The notes: generated by a model from the letters alone, not told the origin. Counted from the first letter of the stretch, positions 19,554-33,024 are shown. The stretch is DNA of 64,000 bases from Phlyctochytrium arcticum (GCA_025602905.1 JAHLKI010000004.1:806001-870000), one strand, 5' to 3'. Made by a program: numbers and translations.

Positions 19554-22130
19554 CTATGAAGTTATCTTTGTGCATTTGCCGATGTGCTCTTTCAACTTTG
19601 GCATGTTGGAGCACTCCAGCTTGCATCTGTGACACCGCAGAGGAGATTTGAGCAGCTCTTCAAATTTCTTTTCGTCAAACTATCCGAATTTGGATGAGAA
19701 AAGAGCATTCGGTGGCGGTTCCCATGGACTTAACCTACCTTTATTCGACCATTGGTCTCAAGTTGCAGACGGAATTTTTCAAAATCGATGAAAAAATCAG
19801 TCGTGAAAGAGTTCCAATGTTTCTTATGTTTCAGAGACGGTGATTCAAGATCTTGACTGATGACATGCATATGAAGTTGTCTAAGATGGTGTTAGTGAAT
19901 GCTGCCTTATAAGGATAGTATAGGTGGTACCTCATACTGGGAACTGCGTGAAATCCCTCGCGAAATGTTTCCGAACTTGTTCCACGCAGTTTGGTGATCA
20001 CCATTTGACCGGTATTATGTAACCGATCTAATAGAGGAAGATGCTCTTTTCCAAGTGGAGAGAACCCATCAATGGGGGTTCTTGGCATCAATAGTAAGTG
20101 ATAGCGAGCCTAAACTATCCAATTAAAGGATACATCTCGCAGCCGCGCATACGATGCTCTGAATACCTTGGGGTATTTGTCCCGTACTACAACAATTTCC
20201 GTGTCATAACTTAGTACATCATTCGGATACTTTTCTGGGTTCAAACAGTATGGAAGCAACAGGTCATTCCAGTTTGAACGTTGAGGAGTAGCAGCCTTAG
20301 GAGCTGACATGACTGCTGCTTTAGCGCTGCCACGCATTAATTCAACTGGCAAGGGATGTATGAGTGCGTGAGTGAAATGATGATTTATGATTGACAGGTC
20401 AGATTACGTACAGGCACTCCGCTTGACAGGTTCATTAGTCTCTATGGAGAAAGTCAAGCCCTGCGAGGCCGCAAACTGTCGGAAGATCTCAATATAAAGG
20501 TTACTTAGACTCTTGACCGCCTCTGCTTCTTCAGATATACAGTCTGGACGTTTGGGATTCATGTTGGGACCAACGACAAAGAAAACCTAAACACGCGCCA
20601 TTGTTGAGCTGTTGTAGCTAAGTGAATAGTCGACTGCACAATACGAACCTGGGAGACATGTTCTTCTTGATGAAGCAGCGAGTCCGATTCAACTTTTACG
20701 GGATACACTACTCCTACCTTTGCAGAGGACGAAATGAGGGAATGCGTCGTTTCTCTTTGTGCAGAGTCCCTTACCGAAGCTGTTTTACTATGTGTTTGTG
20801 AAAGTGTCTGTTGCAAGGCGGCTCCTGCGCGATTATGTATAGCCAAACAAGGAACCGTTGCCGCTGATGAAAATCTTAGCATACCCTCACGCATAAATCA
20901 GAGTCAGACATACACTGTCTCCAGCGCCACGATGTTTCCGCAACAATCGTGTCGGCCTCCAAGCCATGACGCGTATGTAGGTGAGATATGTCGCCTACCA
21001 CTGCCGAGAAACCGGGGACTGCAGAAAGTTCCTGCAATTTCAAAATACTCAATTATGGTTATCCCACTTTCTTGTCAGTCGGTCAACTTACCTTGCGAAA
21101 GGATTCAACCGTCACTTGGTTTGTGTCAATGAGGTTGAATCGCACATCAGACCATCCGTTTTGCGCCAAGGTTTGCCTGATGATAGCAGAGACAGCGGTC
21201 ACGGCATGCCCCAAATTGACGGCACCCTCTTCTGTCGAAATTGATGGAAAAGCAAGAAAGGCTGCGACAAGGAAAATTACTTCACTGAGTTCATTGCCCG
21301 CGAAAACAAATTTTTTAGATACCTCTGTGCTGATTTGTCGGTTTATCATCGCTTGCTTTAGGAAGGCTTTGTAACACAATATTGGCCATTTCAGACTTCT
21401 CCTGTTCTGCGATTGAACTTTCTGGCAGGCGCCGTGGACTAAGAGTTGGTTCTTGGGACTGATCGCGCAATCCGTTATTTAGCTTGTCCGTTTCAGTATC
21501 ATGGGTAGGGTGTCCAGCATCATCACCCGAATTTGACCTCGATGGTGATCCGGACGCGGTTCTAGATGATTGATTTCGTGATTGGTCGTCTTTGTTTTGT
21601 GTTTCGGTCTTGGCGATAGAACGACTGGGATCATCTACGGAATTTGACCTTGACCTTGATGTATTCAAAGGAGACCTGGTAGACGCACCAATTTGACCGG
21701 TGGGAGTGATGTAGGTAGATGTTTTCACATGGGGCCGGGACGAAGTTTGTAACGGGGGCGTTGGCGAACCTCTAGGCGAACCTGAAACATCCCTTGCCGG
21801 CCTCCCGGTACTGTTGACGGAGGGTTGCCGCCTACTACTGGTCGCTGCTTTGTCGTGTTTGTCCACAGATGTATCGTCTTTAGAAAGCCATGGGTGGGCA
21901 AACTCTTGGAAATGAGCTGGGTTCCTCCTATAACACGATGTGCCGTACTGACAAACTCTTGGTGCTTTGTTGTTTGCGTTGCCGTGCGCTCGCAAACGTT
22001 TTGATCCGGATGAAGCAACTTGATCATCGTCTTCAATGTCGGAATCCTCAAAGTCGGGGTCACTGGCATTGGAATCATCATCATCATCGGATGCCACTCT
22101 ACTCGCTGCATTTGCCCTTAGTATCGTCAT
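19554..22130 (-). CDS. HNT3/APTX: Aprataxin with N-terminal PBZ finger and macro-like region
   Basis: Aprataxin removes AMP from abortive DNA-ligation ends. Ten exons: 21323-22130, 21092-21261, 20914-21031, 20775-20863, 20649-20717, 20412-20586, 20167-20345, 19931-20109, 19739-19880, 19554-19679; about 684 residues. In order: an acidic N-terminus; a PBZ zinc finger (CQYGTSCYRRNPAHFQEFAH); about 180 Ser/Thr/Arg-rich residues; a macro-domain-like region (AFPSISTEEGAVN, VVGDISHLHTR, LAIHNRAGAAL, FFVVGPNMNPKRPD); the HIT domain (NPEKYPNDVLSYD, DKYPKARYHLL, SMRQLHMHVISQD with the catalytic histidines); and a C2HC finger (CHRCKLEC, HIGKC). The macro-plus-HIT arrangement matches plant aprataxins of the bHLH140 type; the PBZ finger would bind poly(ADP-ribose). 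All exon phases agree. Confidence 0.9.
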
Positions 22131-23055
22131 CACAGCTGGCTCAGAGGTGCTTACACACTTTTCTGTCGCTTTGCACGCGACTGGACACGATGATCTTTCC
22201 CAGTTGATTGACTGTCACTGCTGACAACAAATCTATGCTGGCCTTCAAGCTAGCAGCTAATTAGGTATGGGTTGAACGAATATGCGACAAGGAAAGGTAC
22301 CAAACTGAATGCATCCCCAACACTCAATTGAACATTGGCACCTCGGCTCAAAAGCTGAGGCTGCTGGCCCGCTACTTCGTAGGTAGAGGGATTCGGCCCC
22401 CGTTGCGTCAGATTGATCTTGCCATTATGAAAATCAATTTGTAGATGGACTGTTCATTTCATTAATTACTGGCGGGTTCCCTAAGAGCAGAAACTAACCT
22501 TGCTCCCGGCTACATCGTTTCGTCTCAATACCCCACACATTCCTGCCAATGATGAATTCCCCCGTAGTCCCCCGGTCAGGGACCAGCTGGTGAGAAGTGC
22601 CCTGGTCGTCTTTTAGAAATAGGTTTGGCATGGGTGGATTGTGGATATTGTGATCTTGGTGATTGGGCTAAACTCTGAGTTGACGGCGTAAAGTAATAAG
22701 CTCCTCACGACGCTATTGGTCCTTTGCCAGCAACTGATCGCACCCAAGTGGGAAGAAAGTTGTCTTTTGCATGCAGGTGGCTTGAAGATCGCTGCTTTAC
22801 GGGTTGTTGCCGTCTTTCCGCTTGTCTCAACGTTCGGTCCAATCGCAGGTGTAAAAGCTCAGGAGACAGAACCTCTCGCGCGAAACCCAATATTCACAAA
22901 GACGGAGAGAAAGTTCGGCAACCAGCACTCAAAAACAGACCTTGTTCAAGAAGAAGTGTCGCAACTTTTTCCTGCGGATTGTGAATCTTGCACATTTAGG
23001 ACGGTTGGCCAAACTTCGAAAGAGTATACTAGGGGTCGTCTTGGAACTCGACGCC
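22131..23055. other. Divergent upstream region between aprataxin and CDC34 genes
   Basis: 925 bp with only short unconvincing frames. An imperfect hairpin (cctcggct/agctgagg) lies near 22343-22365. No RNA gene could be confirmed. Confidence 0.5.
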
Positions 23056-24007
23056 ATGTCGAATGGAGCACATCATGCGCTGCAGCGGCAGCTCAAGGGT
23101 GCGTAGAGTGCATGTCCTATGCCTACTGACCTCCGAAACTAAGAAACTTCGCATTATCCCTTCAGATCTGATGAAACATCCGATTCCTGGATTTACAGTG
23201 GAGATGAAAGACGATGACATTTTCGTATGGAAGTAAGTTAAATAACTGCAGTGATAGCTCCCATGATATCAGTCATCTGAGCATTCCACTTCCGTCTACA
23301 GGGTGGGCATAATAGGTCCATTCCGCACTGCCTATCAAGGAGGATACTTTCTGGTAGGACGAGTCAATGCATTCCACGGATTTTGGCAAGTTTTTTTTAA
23401 CTTCATTTTTATGTTTTTTGTTTGATAGGCCACCATCAAATTTCCCAATGACTTTCCCTTTAATCCGCCAACATTCACTTTCGACAATGAATTTTACCAC
23501 CCCAACGTGTACCCCGATGGAAAACTGTGCATATCCATCTTGCACCCACCTGGCGATGATCCAATGTCGGGCGAAACTGCTGCCGAGCGATGGAACCCGA
23601 CCCAATCCGTTGAATCTGTGCTTCTCTCCATCGTGTCACTTTTGAATGATCCGAATTGCTCGTCACCGGCCAATGTCGATGCGGGCGTTCAGTACCGTAA
23701 TGATCGCGCAAAGTTTGATAAGATTGTTGGCGAGCAAGTTGAACGTAGTAAATGTGATATTCCCGAGGGCATGGTGATGCCAACAAGTGGTAAACATCTC
23801 TGCAAGTTCAATCAAAATCGGGCGTTTTGGACTAATTACATTTTTCGGGTATAAACAGAGGCCGATTTCATCGTGAAACCGCCACCACAGACACCAGAGG
23901 ATGAGAATTTTTGGTATGAGGACGATGATGACGACGATGACGAGGAGGAGGACGAAGAAGATGAGGACGACGACGAGGTCGAGGATGACGACGAGGTGTC
24001 TGATTGA
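23056..24007 (+). CDS. CDC34: Ubiquitin-conjugating enzyme E2 CDC34/UBC3
   Basis: E2 that works with SCF ubiquitin ligases in cell-cycle control. Five exons (23056-23098, 23166-23232, 23302-23353, 23429-23789, 23859-24007) give 223 residues. The UBC fold shows FYHPNVYPDGKLCISILH with the active-site Cys, and the CDC34/UBE2R-type acidic-loop insertion DDPMSGETAAERWNP ahead of VESVLLSIVSLLNDPN. The C-terminus is a long run of Asp and Glu, as in CDC34, where it contacts the basic canyon of the cullin. The Ser-rich frame on the opposite strand is a shadow of this acidic tail. Confidence 0.95.
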
Positions 24008-24173
24008 TCATAGATTCTCATGGTGTTATCATTGATGCCGTAGTATTCCGCGACATGACTATATCGTCAAGCAGCGTACTCAGCAATAGAAACATGTTTC
24101 TTTCCGATCATAAACTTTGGCATCTTTACGTCTATCTAAGGCACTATGTCTGCTACCTAATGTGCTAACTACT

Positions 24174-25808
24174 CTAGCCATGTAACGCCACTGTGATGCC
24201 CCATAGTGGCCGCCTATTGGATGACGGAAATGCAGGCTCCTCTAATGTCGGGAAAAACGCAGAGATTGGTCGCCGGGGCATCACCACGGGCAGCGTCACT
24301 GCTATACTATTCTTTCTAAGCTGTCTAGAATATATATCGGCCGTCATGGCATGGCGCTTCCTATATTCTGCAGTTGGTCTTTTTGCCGAGTTGAAGGCAG
24401 AATGGGAACGGTGCGTTGCCGCTTCAAGAGACTCTGGCTGGGGTAAGAGAGTGGGTGTAAAGGAATATCGGCTTTGGGCAAAGGAGAGGGAGAATGGGCG
24501 ACCGGGCGCGTTTGCTACACTAAGACGGTCTTTTTCAGACCATGTCCCGTCACTCTTTCGCATCTTCATATTCCGTAGCCGATTTCGCAAAAACTTGAGT
24601 TCGGATTTGGTCCACCAGCTGTCAATCTTGGGATTGTGGAGCTCGGATAAATCGACTTCTGAATCGGTCGGGAATTCTGTTACAAGTGGTTTGACGTACA
24701 AACTTCGGCGGCGGGGCGGCCGTTGGCGGATCTCAAATGGATCGGCAATGAGTTTTTCAGTCAAATCGGTGGTGCTCGCACTCGTTGATTTCTTTTTTGT
24801 GCTCATGATGGGCTGGCCGGGTGGTGGCCGGATGATTTCCTCGGGTCGGAGAAGGGCCCGGTGAATGATGCTGGGGGGTATATCCAAAAAGTACTTTTCG
24901 CAGGCAGCGATAATTTGGTCGCATTCGCGAAGCTGAAGGTATCGGGCAGGGGTACAGGTTGGTCCATTTACTTTTTTGCGACGATGAGATTTCGGTCGGG
25001 GGAGGCCATTAGCGTCCAAGTTGTTTAGCCGCCGGCGGTTGGGCGGGCGGTATTCGTTACGGCGGGAGGTGGATTGGCCCGGGGGAATGCAGAGAATAGC
25101 CATGAGTTCTTTGAACCCACGGCCGCTGGCAGGTCGTAGACGTGGAGGCTCTTTCGTGCCATCGGTCGTAGCTGGTGTTCCAGTGTTGACAGTAGCACCT
25201 CTGCCGGGGGTAAAAGAATCAGTGGGAATGGTTTGTGGTCGGGATAACCGATCATCTCGTTGCGGGTGGAATTGAGGAGCGGTTGCCGGTTGAGAGCGGG
25301 GTTTACTAGCTGCGACTTTCTTTCTCTGTGTGGGTGCAGAACGAGGGAAAGGAATCTTTAATTTGACATTTTGCTTCATTGACGCTCCCGGAGTTACTCT
25401 TCCCGTGCTAGCAGCAGGAGGGGTACTTGTTGCCCGCCGCTTGCCAGTCCCAACATTGCCAATTGGAAAGGCACCTCTTCTTCCGCGCCTTCTGCTTTGG
25501 GGCGTCGACACCTCGACCGGTGCGGGAGCAACCTCGACTACCTCGATAATCTCTGGAGGAGGGGGCTCCTCTACTTTGGGTGGCTTTCTGATTTGCGGTC
25601 GAGAAAAGTTTGCAAAGAGAAGACGGGTCGTTCGACCCTGTGGATTTCGCTGTCGCTGCGCTTGAATGGCAAGTCGCCGCTGGTGAGATTCCAAAAGGTT
25701 GGGCAAGCGAAATGGAAATGGTTGCTCCTTCTCTTTGACCTGATCCTCCTCATTGGGCCTCTCTGGATCTGTGAGTGTATTCCCTGGCTGTTTCGTCAAG
25801 CCGTCCAT
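24174..25808 (-). CDS. Unrecognised basic, proline-rich protein
   Basis: An open frame of 544 codons from the ATG at 25808 (the frame is open a further 33 codons upstream without an ATG, so a short 5' exon is possible). Codon use and length argue for a real gene. The protein is rich in Pro, Arg, Ser and Thr, with long disordered stretches, a few ordered segments (FKELMAILCIPPG; RECDQIIAACEKYFLDIPPS; WWTKSELKFLRNRLRNMK) and late motifs RPISAFFPTL and SAFNSAKRPTAEYRKRH. I recognise no family. In a flagellated fungus a cytoskeletal role is conceivable, but that is a guess. It is convergent with CDC34 and divergent from carboxypeptidase Y. Confidence 0.65.
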   Translation of the reverse strand: MDGLTKQPGNTLTDPERPNEEDQVKEKEQPFPFRLPNLLESHQRRLAIQAQRQRNPQGRTTRLLFANFSRPQIRKPPKVEEPPPPEIIEVVEVAPAPVEVSTPQSRRRGRRGAFPIGNVGTGKRRATSTPPAASTGRVTPGASMKQNVKLKIPFPRSAPTQRKKVAASKPRSQPATAPQFHPQRDDRLSRPQTIPTDSFTPGRGATVNTGTPATTDGTKEPPRLRPASGRGFKELMAILCIPPGQSTSRRNEYRPPNRRRLNNLDANGLPRPKSHRRKKVNGPTCTPARYLQLRECDQIIAACEKYFLDIPPSIIHRALLRPEEIIRPPPGQPIMSTKKKSTSASTTDLTEKLIADPFEIRQRPPRRRSLYVKPLVTEFPTDSEVDLSELHNPKIDSWWTKSELKFLRNRLRNMKMRKSDGTWSEKDRLSVANAPGRPFSLSFAQSRYSFTPTLLPQPESLEAATHRSHSAFNSAKRPTAEYRKRHAMTADIYSRQLRKNSIAVTLPVVMPRRPISAFFPTLEEPAFPSSNRRPLWGITVALHG

Positions 25809-26070
25809 CGCTCCCGACTTGGCCTTTGCCGTGGTAGATGCCAGTTCATTCTGCGAGAACAGTTTTTGCAACCCATTGTGGGTTTTATTTACGGGTCTGT
25901 CGGTCACCTACCGCGGGTCGGGTCGCGCCGTTCTAATGAAGTTGCGAACCCAAATCCTATTGGACTCCATGGACTACCCCAGTAACCTAACCATCCCACA
26001 TACATGTATCGTATCTACCGCCATAGTCCCCCCAGAAGTATCTACTACATCTAGTCCCAAAAATGTCGCG

Positions 26071-26094
26071 ACGCGTTTCTATATGGAGACGCGT
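26071..26094. promoter_or_regulatory. Pair of ACGCGT (MCB-like) boxes in a divergent promoter
   Basis: ACGCGT occurs at 26071-26076 and 26089-26094 inside a 7-bp inverted repeat (cgacgcg...cgcgtcg). In yeasts this box binds the G1/S factor MBF. The region 25809-26313 separates the unrecognised gene from carboxypeptidase Y and contains no other gene. Confidence 0.45.
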
Positions 26095-26313
26095 CGTGCT
26101 CAAAAGACTCTCACCCTCTCACCGAGTCTCACGTCACAAAGTCACGTGCCCTGATCACCCGCGAGAATCATAGCAGTCGTTTCCCGACGACTTTTCCCCT
26201 GAGCATCTTCCCACTTGCTCATCTTTCTGGTCAATCTGCAATCTTTTTCGAGTCTCTTTTCCTTGTTCGTAGCTACAAAACTCAGTCTTTTCCCGCCGTC
26301 GCCTCATACATTC

Positions 26314-28195
26314 ATGCGCTTTGCATCTCTGTTGGTAGTCGCTACCGCCGCGCTTGCGTCGGCCGTGCGACTGCCTGGCCCTTGGCGCCATCTTGCTCAT
26401 GAAAAACTCTCGTCCCAGACCGGCGCTCCTGCTGATGTATCGTCCGTAAGTGCCAGCGGAACAGTCGGCGCTTGGAACGTCCATCGCCTGGCAGAGTTCC
26501 CGAACTACTCCATGCGTACGCGCGAGGAGGTCAAGCTCTGTGACCCGGACGTCAAACAGGTAAATTGTCATCCATTACAGCCCTGCACAGTAGGCTGGTT
26601 ATTCCTGGCATCTAACACCGTTTCCTGAATGTAGATTGTCGGTTATATTGATGTAGATGGCGGTCGTGAAGACAAGCACGTAAGTTTTACCACCATGTGT
26701 CTAGCTCAGCCTGGGGAGTGTTTAACAAAAATATGTATATATCATAGTTCTTTTTCTGGTTTTTTGAATCTCGCCGCAATCCGGAAAAGGACCCCCTTGT
26801 TCTTTGGCTGAACGGTGGTCCTGGTTGCTCGTCCTTGACTGGGTTGTTTATGGAGCTTGGCCCTTGCCGTGTAAACCAAGGTGGCAACGGCACCACCCTG
26901 AACCCCCACTCTTGGAACAATGAAGCAAACCTGATTTTCCTCGACCAACCCATCAATGTCGGTTTCTCCTACACTGATGGCGACCAGGTCAGCAACACTC
27001 TGGATGCCGCCGATGATGTCTATGCGTTCCTCCAATTGTTTATCACAAAGTACAAGAAGTTCTCCAAGCTTGACTTCCATGTCACGGGTGAATCCTATGC
27101 TGGTCACTACATTCCCGCCATTGGTGCCAAAATCGTGAATGAAAATGACGGCTTGAAGCGTGATGTACATGCCCAGAAGAGCACTGAGAAGCTCGAGATC
27201 AAACTGAAGGGCCTGGCCATCGGAAACGGTCTTACGGACGTATGTATACCTCATATGCTTCATTTCGGTTCATATGCTGAAGATGCCATCTACAGCCCCG
27301 CGTTCAATACCAGTACTACGCCGACATGGCGGAGGACAAGACTTGTAAGCCATGATCAATGTTTTATTTGAAAAGCCATCGCTGAATGCTAACCCCAACT
27401 CATTTTAGACGGCCCCATCATGGACGAGGCCACTATTGAGCAGATGCGCAGCAAGTACCCAACCTGCAAAAGCATGATTGAATCTTGTTACAAGTGGAAC
27501 AGTGCTTTCGCTTGCGTGTAAGTATATGCTGGTAGCATTTAGAAGATATTGGTGATGCTTATATTGCCGTATAGACCCGGCGCCATCTACTGCAACAATG
27601 CCATGATTCAGCCTTTCCAGCAGACTGGGTTGAACATTTACGACATTCGCATGAAGTGCGATCCGTCCAACCCTCTTTGCTACTCCATTCTCAATGACAT
27701 TGAAGCTTACTTGAACCGTGCCAATGTCCAAGACGCCCTTCATGTCGACCGCAAGTACGAAGGCTGCAAGCAAGACATCAACTTGAAGTTTATGATGGCC
27801 GGAGACTGGATGAAACCCTTTGTCCGCGTCATTCCCCCCTTGCTTGCCAAGGGAGTTGAGATTTTGATCTATGCTGGTGACAGTGATTTCATCTGTAACT
27901 GGATTGGCAACAAGGCTTGGACTATGGAGTTGGAATGGGAGGGTGGTGACGGATTCAAGAATGGTAAAGACCATCCCTGGATCTCTGGATCTACTGGCAA
28001 GCAAGTTGGAGAGATTCGTTCCCACAAGGGCCTGAGTTTCCTCCGTGTTTACCAAGCCGGTCACATGGTACGTTCTTCTCATTGTGCTCGACGTGCAACG
28101 GTCGCTAAATGTGCTGTTTACAGGTTCCTTACGACCAGCCGGAAGCATCGTCCGAGATGATCAACATCTGGTTGGACCGCCGCTTCAAGAACTGA
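26314..28195 (+). CDS. Serine carboxypeptidase, carboxypeptidase Y type (S10)
   Basis: Secretory or vacuolar exopeptidase. Seven exons (26314-26559, 26635-26679, 26748-27239, 27296-27344, 27409-27517, 27575-28067, 28124-28195) give about 501 residues. A signal peptide ([17 protein letters not shown]) opens the protein. Family motifs are [17 protein letters not shown], the nucleophile Ser in [13 protein letters not shown], the catalytic Asp in [14 protein letters not shown] and the catalytic His in AGHMVPYDQPE. The propeptide is short compared with yeast CPY. Convergent with the PPP1R42-like gene, 142 bp away. Confidence 0.95.
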
Positions 28196-28337
28196 TTTGC
28201 GCACGAGTAACATCATGTTTTTTTTTGAAATTCCCTGTTGCGTTTCTGGATGTTGATTTTCTGAATTTACAATTATCTGATGTATGAGATTTATAAAAAT
28301 TGTGCATTGTATGCCTTCGGAGTTTGCCTGGATTTTG

Positions 28338-29767
<1,430 letters not shown>

Positions 29768-29886
29768 AACGAAGATCGGGAGGTCGAGTAGCTACGCGTA
29801 AGATTGAGAGCGGAGATTTGGCTTACCGGGTGGCTGGGTAGACCAGAATTGACATACGACACCATTCGATCTATCTCACCTTCAAG

Positions 29887-30911
29887 ATGACACCCAAATT
29901 GCTGGACAACCTACGATGCTATACCCCCCCGCCAGATAGTTTCGGAATGTAATTGGAATCTATTCTGTTGCTACTTTCATTCGCTGATTTACTACCGAAA
30001 CAAGGGAACGACGAGCTGCCGTTCTTGTCCCTTTACGGGAGATCCGACCAACCGCAGAGCTGGAAGTGCTTCTCACGGTGCGGTCCAGCACGTTGCGAAA
30101 GCATGGCGGAGAGGTGGCCTTACCTGGAGGTACGACTCTCTTGGTCAATACCTTCCGTCTAGTTATGTGAGCAGGAAGTAAAGTGTGACTTTAATTCAAG
30201 GCCGTCATGAGGATGGGGATGACATGAACCTTCTTGCGACGGCATTGCGCGAGGCCGAGGAAGAAGTTGGGCTGCCTCAAACTCTGGTCAAGGTTCATAA
30301 TGAGCTTGAATCGAGAAATGACAATCTAGCTGCGGATGCCTAAGCTTTTGCCGCCCAGGGAGTAACAGTATTGCCACCCTTTCTTTCCAGATTCCAGCTA
30401 TTGGTCACCCCAGTTGTGGGTAGGTCAACTCCGCTTCTGAACATTTGACTCTGAAGGCCTGAATGGCGACTTAGGCATCATACCCCGCGATTTTGAACCC
30501 GTACCAAATCCCGAAGAGGTCGCAGAATGTTTCAATGTTCCACTACACATTTTCCTGCACAGCCAAAGCGATCGGACGAAACACGAGTATATTGATATCA
30601 GATGGCGAAACGGGGTTTGGCGACGTCATGCTTTTTGGTGGCGGGATGCTCACGGAAAAGAATTCAAAATGTGTGCCGCTGTTGACATGATGGTTCAGTC
30701 ACCAAAATAAACTAATTCTATTTCTCTCTATAGATGGGGGTTGACGGCTGATATACTGATCCAGGTTGCTCAAATTGCCTATGGCAGGAAAGCCGAGTTT
30801 GAGGTCAGCGCGCCCGACCAACCGCATATCGAATACTTGATTGAAGCGTTGGATGCGGCTGGAACTTTTGGATCGCCCATCATCAGCAAAATCTTCAAAT
30901 CTGCACTTTAA
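29887..30911 (+). CDS. PCD1: Nudix CoA diphosphatase (PCD1/NUDT7-8 family)
   Basis: Cleaves CoA and CoA derivatives, usually in peroxisomes or mitochondria. Six exons (29887-29948, 30005-30129, 30201-30292, 30359-30419, 30475-30670, 30734-30911) give 237 residues. The CoA-specific motif LLTVRSSTLRKHGGEVALPG leads straight into the Nudix box (GGRHEDGDDMNLLATALREA then EEEVGL). Later segments RFQLLVTPVVG and FKIWGLTADIL are typical. The C-terminal SAL tripeptide resembles a weak peroxisomal PTS1 signal, which would fit the family (inference). Confidence 0.93.
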
Positions 30912-31009
30912 TACGCGTGCTTTTCCATCTCGATAAGCCAAACGTGGGAGAATTTGGGGACACCTTCATCCCCTGGTCCACATTTGTCAAAGAGAAGAAC
31001 AACCTCCGC

Positions 31010-32775
31010 CTAGTTAGTCTTTCGTAATGTTTGGCGCTGAATCCCGGGTTTTGGCTTCCTACTCCCGAATGCCGATTGCGTCGTTATAGTAGGTGTAAAC
31101 CACAGTGCAGCAAGCAGACTCAGATGCGCAAAAAGTAAACAGGCGCTAGATGTACTTGTTGAAGGATAGACATTCCACGCCCATTCCACGCCCATCATCG
31201 TCCCTACCCTATATCCCCATACACATGTTAGACAATCGAGATCTACGACCTTAATTGACGTTCCTTACCAGAATAAAAGTGCAACTTTGCTTTGACTTAA
31301 TAATGAAATCCGCCATATCAAATACGGCAATGTATGGGCATACCACGAGTAAAACTGATAATGAAGCGATCTGGCGCATGTAAGGCCGATCAGATTTGTC
31401 GTAAACATGACCGTGAGAAGAACTTTGTGGGAAGCGATTTGTGAGTTTTGGGTGTACAGATGGTTAAACTCCCTGGTGACGTACAGTCTGCAGGTAATTT
31501 GATCGTTCCCCTTCCTGATAATCGTGATCGCAAAAGGCGAACAGCCCCCGCCCCGCTTCCGCCAAGCTCACGGCACCATTTTGCCAGAAACGTGAGCAAA
31601 AGTGTGGCATGCGCGCATAGGAGTACTTTAGCAAATGTACGATCCAAAAACAGATCTTGGCCCAAAAATCGCCAATTGACAGTCCACTGAAAGTTGAATA
31701 CGCGTGAGAATTCAAATGCTCTTGAAAGATATGATGCCGGATAGGTGGTTAGGAATGGGGCAGCAAGTATGACCTGCTCATATCGCGTTCAAGATTGGGA
31801 AACACCATTCGGTAAATGGGCGACTACGCACCTGCACTCCCAGCGCCAAGATCGCGTATGAGGCTGATCGTTTTAATCCGATTCCCAAGAAGCAAAGTAA
31901 CGCAAAGCCAGGCGCGAACAACAAGATGTTCATCTTTACGGATACTGCCAAGCTAGCCGCGCAGTATTGTTTAATACTCTTGTCATCTCTTGAGTGGGAA
32001 ATCAGTTACCTGAACAAGATAGTCGCGGACTTGTATCGGCCCTTGATCATAGCAAGATTGCAGAGGTACAAAGGTAGCATTGCGATGGGGTCATTGAATA
32101 GTCGGAGGACGTAAATTGAGTGCAATCGTTTAGAGAGGATCAGAAATGGGAGTAAGATAGTCGGTCTCTACGAAATCAAATTCTTGGATATCAGTGAAAG
32201 ATCTCATTTCTTCCAAAGCAAAAGACTGACCCGCTGTACTTGGGAATACAGAGCCATAATCACTCCAAGCGTTATGAGATAGATTCCTCCAAAAACGTAC
32301 TGCGCCGTTCGGATGTCGACCCCTCCATCCGTCAAATGATACAGCGCGGAATAAACATAAAGAAATCCCGCTGGATATCTATTGACATAAGTCAAATCAC
32401 AATCTGGACAATGATTGATGGGGGCCGAGAACGTACACTAGCGGGCCTGTATCTCCTTTCAGAAGCGTATAGTCTCGTTCCCCGGATAGGTATCCAGAGA
32501 CTTCTTGCATGTAAGCTTTCCAATCAATCTCTGTGTCTGCCCGGTGACGCATTAGGAGAATAGAAGCCGCAGGGAGTATAGTGAGGGCTCATACAGTTGA
32601 TTTTGTGGATGATGAAGAAAGTTAAAGCTGAGTCTATGAGTATCAACAATATGGAAACGGCCCAGTAAATCCGGTGGTCATTTTCCAAGATCGTTTCGAC
32701 TTTGGCCACGCCGTTGGAAAGTGACTTTCTCCATGATGAGGTAGATACCCGTTCGAGAGTGTTTCCGCCCTTCAT
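31010..32775 (-). CDS. ALG3: Dolichyl-P-Man alpha-1,3-mannosyltransferase ALG3
   Basis: Adds the sixth mannose to the dolichol-linked N-glycan precursor in the ER lumen. Eight exons (32595-32775, 32437-32536, 32231-32378, 32010-32167, 31832-31952, 31485-31773, 31269-31422, 31010-31208) give about 449 residues, the usual family length. Typical motifs are [71 protein letters not shown] and [12 protein letters not shown], spread over about ten hydrophobic segments. The exon 6/7 junction is the least certain; it rests on a GTACGT donor and an aaag acceptor that restore frame. Convergent with the Nudix gene, 98 bp away. Confidence 0.93.
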
Positions 32776-33024
32776 CCACTGTTCATCGTCCTCCGCCGAC
32801 TGTTTGGTGTTGGAGCGTTTTGCACGATCGTGCGGCAGATCGTACGGCGCTGTGTGTGTACCGCGATCTCAGCAAATTGTATACGGTACGGTACAGTAGG
32901 CAGCTTGCCCAGCTGGCAAATATATAGAACATTGTAGCGTGTGTATTGATTGATTTATGTACAGAGTATATAGAGAAAATAAAGATAAGATGTGTGGTAT
33001 GCCATGATTTGTGAATGTGGATTT

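Noticed and set aside
22330..22420. A possible tRNA
   Set aside because: A hairpin and a TTCG-like loop are present, but no cloverleaf with acceptor stem and anticodon arm could be formed.
23836..24021. Poly-serine protein on the minus strand
   Set aside because: Shadow of the Asp/Glu-rich CDC34 tail.
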